Below, in pieces: positions 59,721-64,000 of a stretch of 64,000 nucleotides of DNA. Source of the DNA: Chiridota heheva (Eukaryota; Echinodermata; Holothuroidea; Apodida; Chiridotidae); contig JAIGNY010002020.1 in NCBI GenBank assembly GCA_020152595.1, forward strand, positions 1,577,501 through 1,641,500. The letters are read 5' to 3'. The notes beneath the pieces are model-generated. The model did no database searches, was not told the DNA's origin, and worked only from the letters and a program-made list of their open reading frames with translations. A program made the translations under genes and the position numbers. Position 1 is the first letter of the stretch. Each line of letters starts with the position of its first letter.

Positions 59721-62700
59721 AAGAAACTTTAACATTTAAGAAATCTCAGGAAAATCTATAGACAGCTGGCCAGATGGACAGACAGCGGACGGACAAAATC
59801 ACCATTATGTAGGTTCGCATTATGCTTCGCATGCTCACCAATTACTTTGAAATGTGTACAGTTACTCTGAAATGTTTTGGAGACTATATCATGTTATAGG
59901 GAGAAATAGTGGGTTGATTACATCATAAAATCTTTGACAGAAGTACTGCAGGTAAGGCATTGAACCTGTGTTATAGTACAATATAACAAAACGCCATGTC
60001 TAACCTGCACTTTCCTGGATTATAGTGGCTAACAGTTGGGAAAATTAATTGAACAAGTTTACTATGAGCAAAAGGGATCAACCAAAGAAATGCAAAATGG
60101 TATAAAGCTAATTACATTCCTGCCTGAAGTAAACACTGAGCAAAACACCCGTTTCACATTGCAAAAGCATCGCTGTCGTCTATAATATCAATGCTGAATA
60201 AAAAGAGATGATATATCACAAAATGCAGAATGAAGGATCATAAATTAATGAACAGGACTTCTCTTCAACATCTATATATCTTTTTGCGGTATTACATTAT
60301 CATCAATTATTTCCAAGTTTTATTCATTATGCAATCTTAAATTATGATCAAACCTTTTTGAGCTTAAATTAGACATTTCTGTACTATTGATGTATCGTGT
60401 TGAGAAATAAAGAAAATGCACTGTTGTGGCAAATTTTATGTGTGAGTCACAGAGAGGCAGTCAAATGAAACTCAACCATGAATATGAAAATATTATAAGC
60501 AGACAAATGAATACCAGGCTCAAAAAGTACTGTACATAATTGACTGAGAAGATACTGATCAGATGGCATCCAATACTAATTGTTGTTTGTAGTTCGTCTA
60601 GCTACCGGATATCGTGCAGTGCATTTCACTTAACTGCTTTCAATAGATATTCTTGCTAATTAGGCTTTTCATAGATGCGGGCCTCACATACACGTGCAAC
60701 AAATAATAATAATAATAATAATAATACTTATTACTTGAGAGGCAAAGATAATTTCAAAACCTCAGGGTTATTCACCCAACTTCTACACTCCAGTACTGCT
60801 GATACTTCTATATCGTCACAGGAAAGTAAAGTTGTCCCATGTCCATCTTTGGCAAAATTGACTTTTTTATTGGAAATTATTCTATGACCAAGTAGGCTAC
60901 TTTCTATACCTCTGACTTAACATATATCTACGAAAAAAAAAATATTTTGGAAAAAGAAAATGTGCTAGGCCTAGGCTATGTGCTGAATTTATGCAGAATT
61001 AGGGCCTAAAAACTTTTTAAAATTCTGCGATTATCTCAGAATGGCATTTTTAGACATAGGGCATCGTTACTTTCCTGCGACGATATATTTTCTTTGAACC
61101 CCTACATAATCACCATGGCACAATGAATATCCTTATCAAGTTAAACTGAATTGTAAGACACCATAGTTTCTTTCCTTTTCATAAAAAATTAATTTTAACA
61201 GGTAAAAAATACAAGTTTTACCCGCCGCTCCCTCAAATCTCCCGACTTTTTTCCTACCTCAAAATATCAGAAAGCCTGTATTTAATCATTTGGAAACATT
61301 GTCAAATAGTTGCATTAAGAGACGTAATGTAACATCAAAAGAACTTCATATCTTGCACAGTATTCTGTTCAATTTAATTCACAGTAGTGTCAAATAAATC
61401 CCAGATGACATACAGAATGTTGAGATACAAAGTGAAACACGCCAATCGTGTGAGACAAGTTATGGAAGGATAATCGGTACACGGTGATGCATGGAAACGA
61501 ATATCTGTTTGCAATCATCAAGTGCAATTAGAAATGGAATGTGCAGACAAAATTTACTTTGCTTGTATAATGAGAATACACAACCAACTACAAAAATCAT
61601 CCCTTCCTATACTAAGCACAGAGTAACACAGCATATTACAAACTACTGTAAGAAACTTTATCAGATTATGTGAATATGTGACAAGATAGCCACGATATCC
61701 TATGAGGATTCTTTTTTTTTGAAACATTAAGTAAAAAGATAAAATAGAATCATAAAGTCCTCTATATATTAACAACTATCACTTAAAAACAAAGTTCAGA
61801 AAAGGACTCGTACTGTTTCATTGTCGAATATCAAAAAATTCCCATGTAAACTCCCAGATAAAATCATCAAACTATTAAACTTTGGAGTTTCCTTGATGAA
61901 AATATCAATGTGCTACTGTATGTCTACTAAAAAAAAAGCTTTATAGTTGCACTTAGTACACGTAGTATTACAAGTATCGTACAGTATGCTTTGAACAGCT
62001 TGTGAATGTATGGAATGACACATACTGTACAAGCATTAAACACATTGTAAACACATCAGATTCTATTGTTCACTTCTTTTATCTGGAGCATTTTTCAGAT
62101 ACTAAAATCTTTTAAAATATATTTCTCTAAGTAAAGAAGTATTTTCTATCCAGGAAACTTGCATATTGTACTTCCCTCGGATTATAGCCCAAGGAAATGT
62201 GGGTTTTTCCCCCCTTCAGTTGCAAACTGGACAAATAATACACTGTGAATTAATGGAGTTCTTTATGTATTCAGTATGGCTGCATTGATTACATGTACTA
62301 TTCATAAATTAGAAACACGTACAAATGAAAATAAGGTTCTTGAAGTTGCTACAGTATGTGATTTTGATAACTCTGTGACTTGACTTAATAGCAGTAGTTG
62401 CTTCAAAAAGTTGCTATTTAGAAAAAACGTAACCAAATCAGTTGCTCTGAATAGTGTGTACAGTAATGTACTGAATGCAGTCCGTTTTCACTCATAGGCC
62501 CAAAATGATTATATGCCAGTCCAGACGTAGGCTACTGTACAGTACATGTAGAGGTGTACAAAGGAAGCATAAGTGGCATGTCCCTGGTATAACACTGCTA
62601 TTTCTATGTATCCATTCATTCAAGTCATAATTCCAGTTTACAACTGATCAGGAATGATTTGAAAACTCCACATGCAATATCTCATCTTGCCATATGAAGA

Positions 62701-63237
62701 CAGCTTGCAGTTGTACCAAGGTGGTATTATTTTTGTTCCATCCATTTTGCTAAACACCTTCAACTTCACAAATTCTTGTCTCCAGCACAAAGATCATAAC
62801 AAGTATGTTTTGCTGAACTCAGTAATTTCCAGTAAACTATATCAATAAAGCAATAATCATATTGTACAGCACAAAAGATCTGATCTACAGTAACATGGAT
62901 ATTAAGTTACAAATAAAAGAACAGACTCTCCTTAAACTGAATTAAGCTCCTTTAGAGCTTTAATTCTGAACAGAATAGTTTATAAACTACATCATAACCA
63001 CCTCTAGTTTTCAAGTTATGGTCGATCAAATTTGATAAATCCTCCCAGGAGGGAAGGGAGGGGGAGTCCATATGTGAGGTATGTATACAATATATAAAAT
63101 AACTTTTAAAAGTGCATGTCAATGTGGAAATTTAAGGATTATACAAATTGACTTAGTCAATGATGATATATAGATAGCACTTAGCAAAGTTGGTCAAAAT
63201 AGTGACCTCCTGCTAAACTGTGGAACATTGCTGACTA
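59721..63237. other. Long stretch without recognisable gene
   Basis: Directly after the CATG array comes cagatggacagacagcggac followed by aggttcgcattatgcttcgc, probably the end of a dispersed repeat. The remainder is AT-rich with many TACTGTA motifs and an (ATA) run near 60703-60725. No USP32 first exon or other gene was recognised. Confidence 0.4.
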
Positions 63238-64000
63238 AACATCACTGTACATGTACTGCACAAGTTGTTAAGACGCAGAATTACTGTACATGTACTGTAC
63301 AAGTTGTTAAGATGCAGAATTACTGCACATGTGCTGTACAAGTTGTTAAGATGCAGAATTACTGTACATGTACTGTACAAGTTGTTAAGATGCAGAATTA
63401 CTGTACATGTGCTGTACAAGTTGTTAAGATTCAAAATTACTGTACATGTACTCTACAAGTTGTTAAGATGCAGAACTACTGTACATGTACTGTACAAGTT
63501 GTTAAGATGCAGAATTACTGCACATGTACTGTACAAGTTGCTAAGATGCAGAATTACTGTACATGTGCTGTACAAGTTGTTAGGATTCAGTATTACTGTA
63601 CATGTACTGTACAAGTTGTTAAGATGCAGAACTACTGTACATGTACTGTACAAGTCGTTAAGATGCAGAATTATTGTACATGTACTGTACAAGTAATTAA
63701 GATGTAGAACTACTGTACATGTACTGTACAAGTTGTTAAGATGCAGAATTACTGTACATGTACTGTACATGTACTGTACAAGTTGTTAAGATTCAGAATT
63801 ACTGTATATGTACTGTACAAGTTGTTAAGATGCACAATTACTGTACATGTACTGTACAAGTTGTTAAGATGCAGAATTACTGTACATGTACTATACAAGT
63901 TGTTAAGATGCAAAATTACTGTACATGTACTGTACAAGTTGTTAAGAAGCAGAATTACTGTACATGTACTGTACAAGTTGTTAAGATGCAGAATTACTGT
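63238..64000. repeat. Minisatellite, 39-bp unit, about 19 copies, runs off the window
   Basis: Unit AAGTTGTTAAGATGCAGAAT followed by TACTGTACATGTACTGTAC, which includes the palindrome GTACATGTAC. The 39-bp period is 13 codons, so frames stay open on both strands (NYCTCTVQVVKMQ and HLNNLYSTCTVIL). The array continues past the right edge. Confidence 0.97.

Noticed and set aside
58367-59761. Frames up to 393 codons (SHMASHVPHG, CHVGHGMPCGTW) as proteins
   Set aside because: Products of the 19-bp array; they overlap in five or more frames on both strands.
63213-63976. Cys-rich frames (NYCTCTVQVVKMQ) as small secreted peptides
   Set aside because: The 39-bp array has a 13-codon period and is open on both strands; no signal peptide or unique flank.

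Overview
The window is AT-rich animal genomic DNA. It holds one split host gene and a large amount of repetitive DNA. The gene is an orthologue of the ubiquitin-specific protease USP32, on the minus strand. Eight consecutive exons lie between 21.9 kb (5'-most) and 3.4 kb (3'-most). All have GT-AG junctions, and together they give 1080 nt, or 360 codons, without a stop. They cover the N-terminal EF-hand region (three EF-hand loops) and the first part of the DUSP domain. The start codon exon(s) and the C-terminal DUSP/UBL/USP catalytic part were not found in the window and probably lie beyond it on the high- and low-coordinate sides. Long introns, many minisatellites, tRNA-derived SINEs and CR1/L1-type LINE debris suggest a marine invertebrate, perhaps an echinoderm. 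That placement is an impression, not a demonstration.

Layout. 0-3.4 kb: probably within the gene's 3' introns. It holds a SINE-like repeat (here R1), an L1/Tx1-type LINE remnant with a small TIR element inserted in it, and one short Tudor-like reading frame of unknown meaning. 3.4-21.9 kb: the USP32 exons. Their introns carry a ~1.15 kb hAT-like element with perfect 8-bp target duplications, part of a TTAA-flanked (piggyBac-like) element, a tRNA-derived SINE, a 64/60-bp minisatellite that runs almost to a splice donor, and a trinucleotide repeat beside a splice acceptor. 21.9-64 kb: no convincing host exon. This is either the first intron(s) of USP32 or intergenic DNA. It holds at least nine tandem arrays (units about 20, 113, 22, 45, 19, ~120 plus ~20 degenerate, 19-20 (two arrays) and 39 bp), a long AT dinucleotide tract, several families of non-autonomous DNA transposons with recognisable ends, and two LINE fragments lying head to head inside a TTAA element.

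How the parts relate. Much of the region is nested: LINEs inside a TTAA element, a TIR element inside a LINE, a hAT-like element inside a tandem-repeat unit, and R1 between two halves of a duplicated segment. One dispersed family has inverted ends (GGTTCCGATGC) and carries its own internal tandem array, with different unit numbers in different copies. Long open frames in the tandem arrays are by-products of unit length, and I do not call them genes. No retrovirus-like element, CRISPR array, functional tRNA, rRNA or operon-type organisation was seen.
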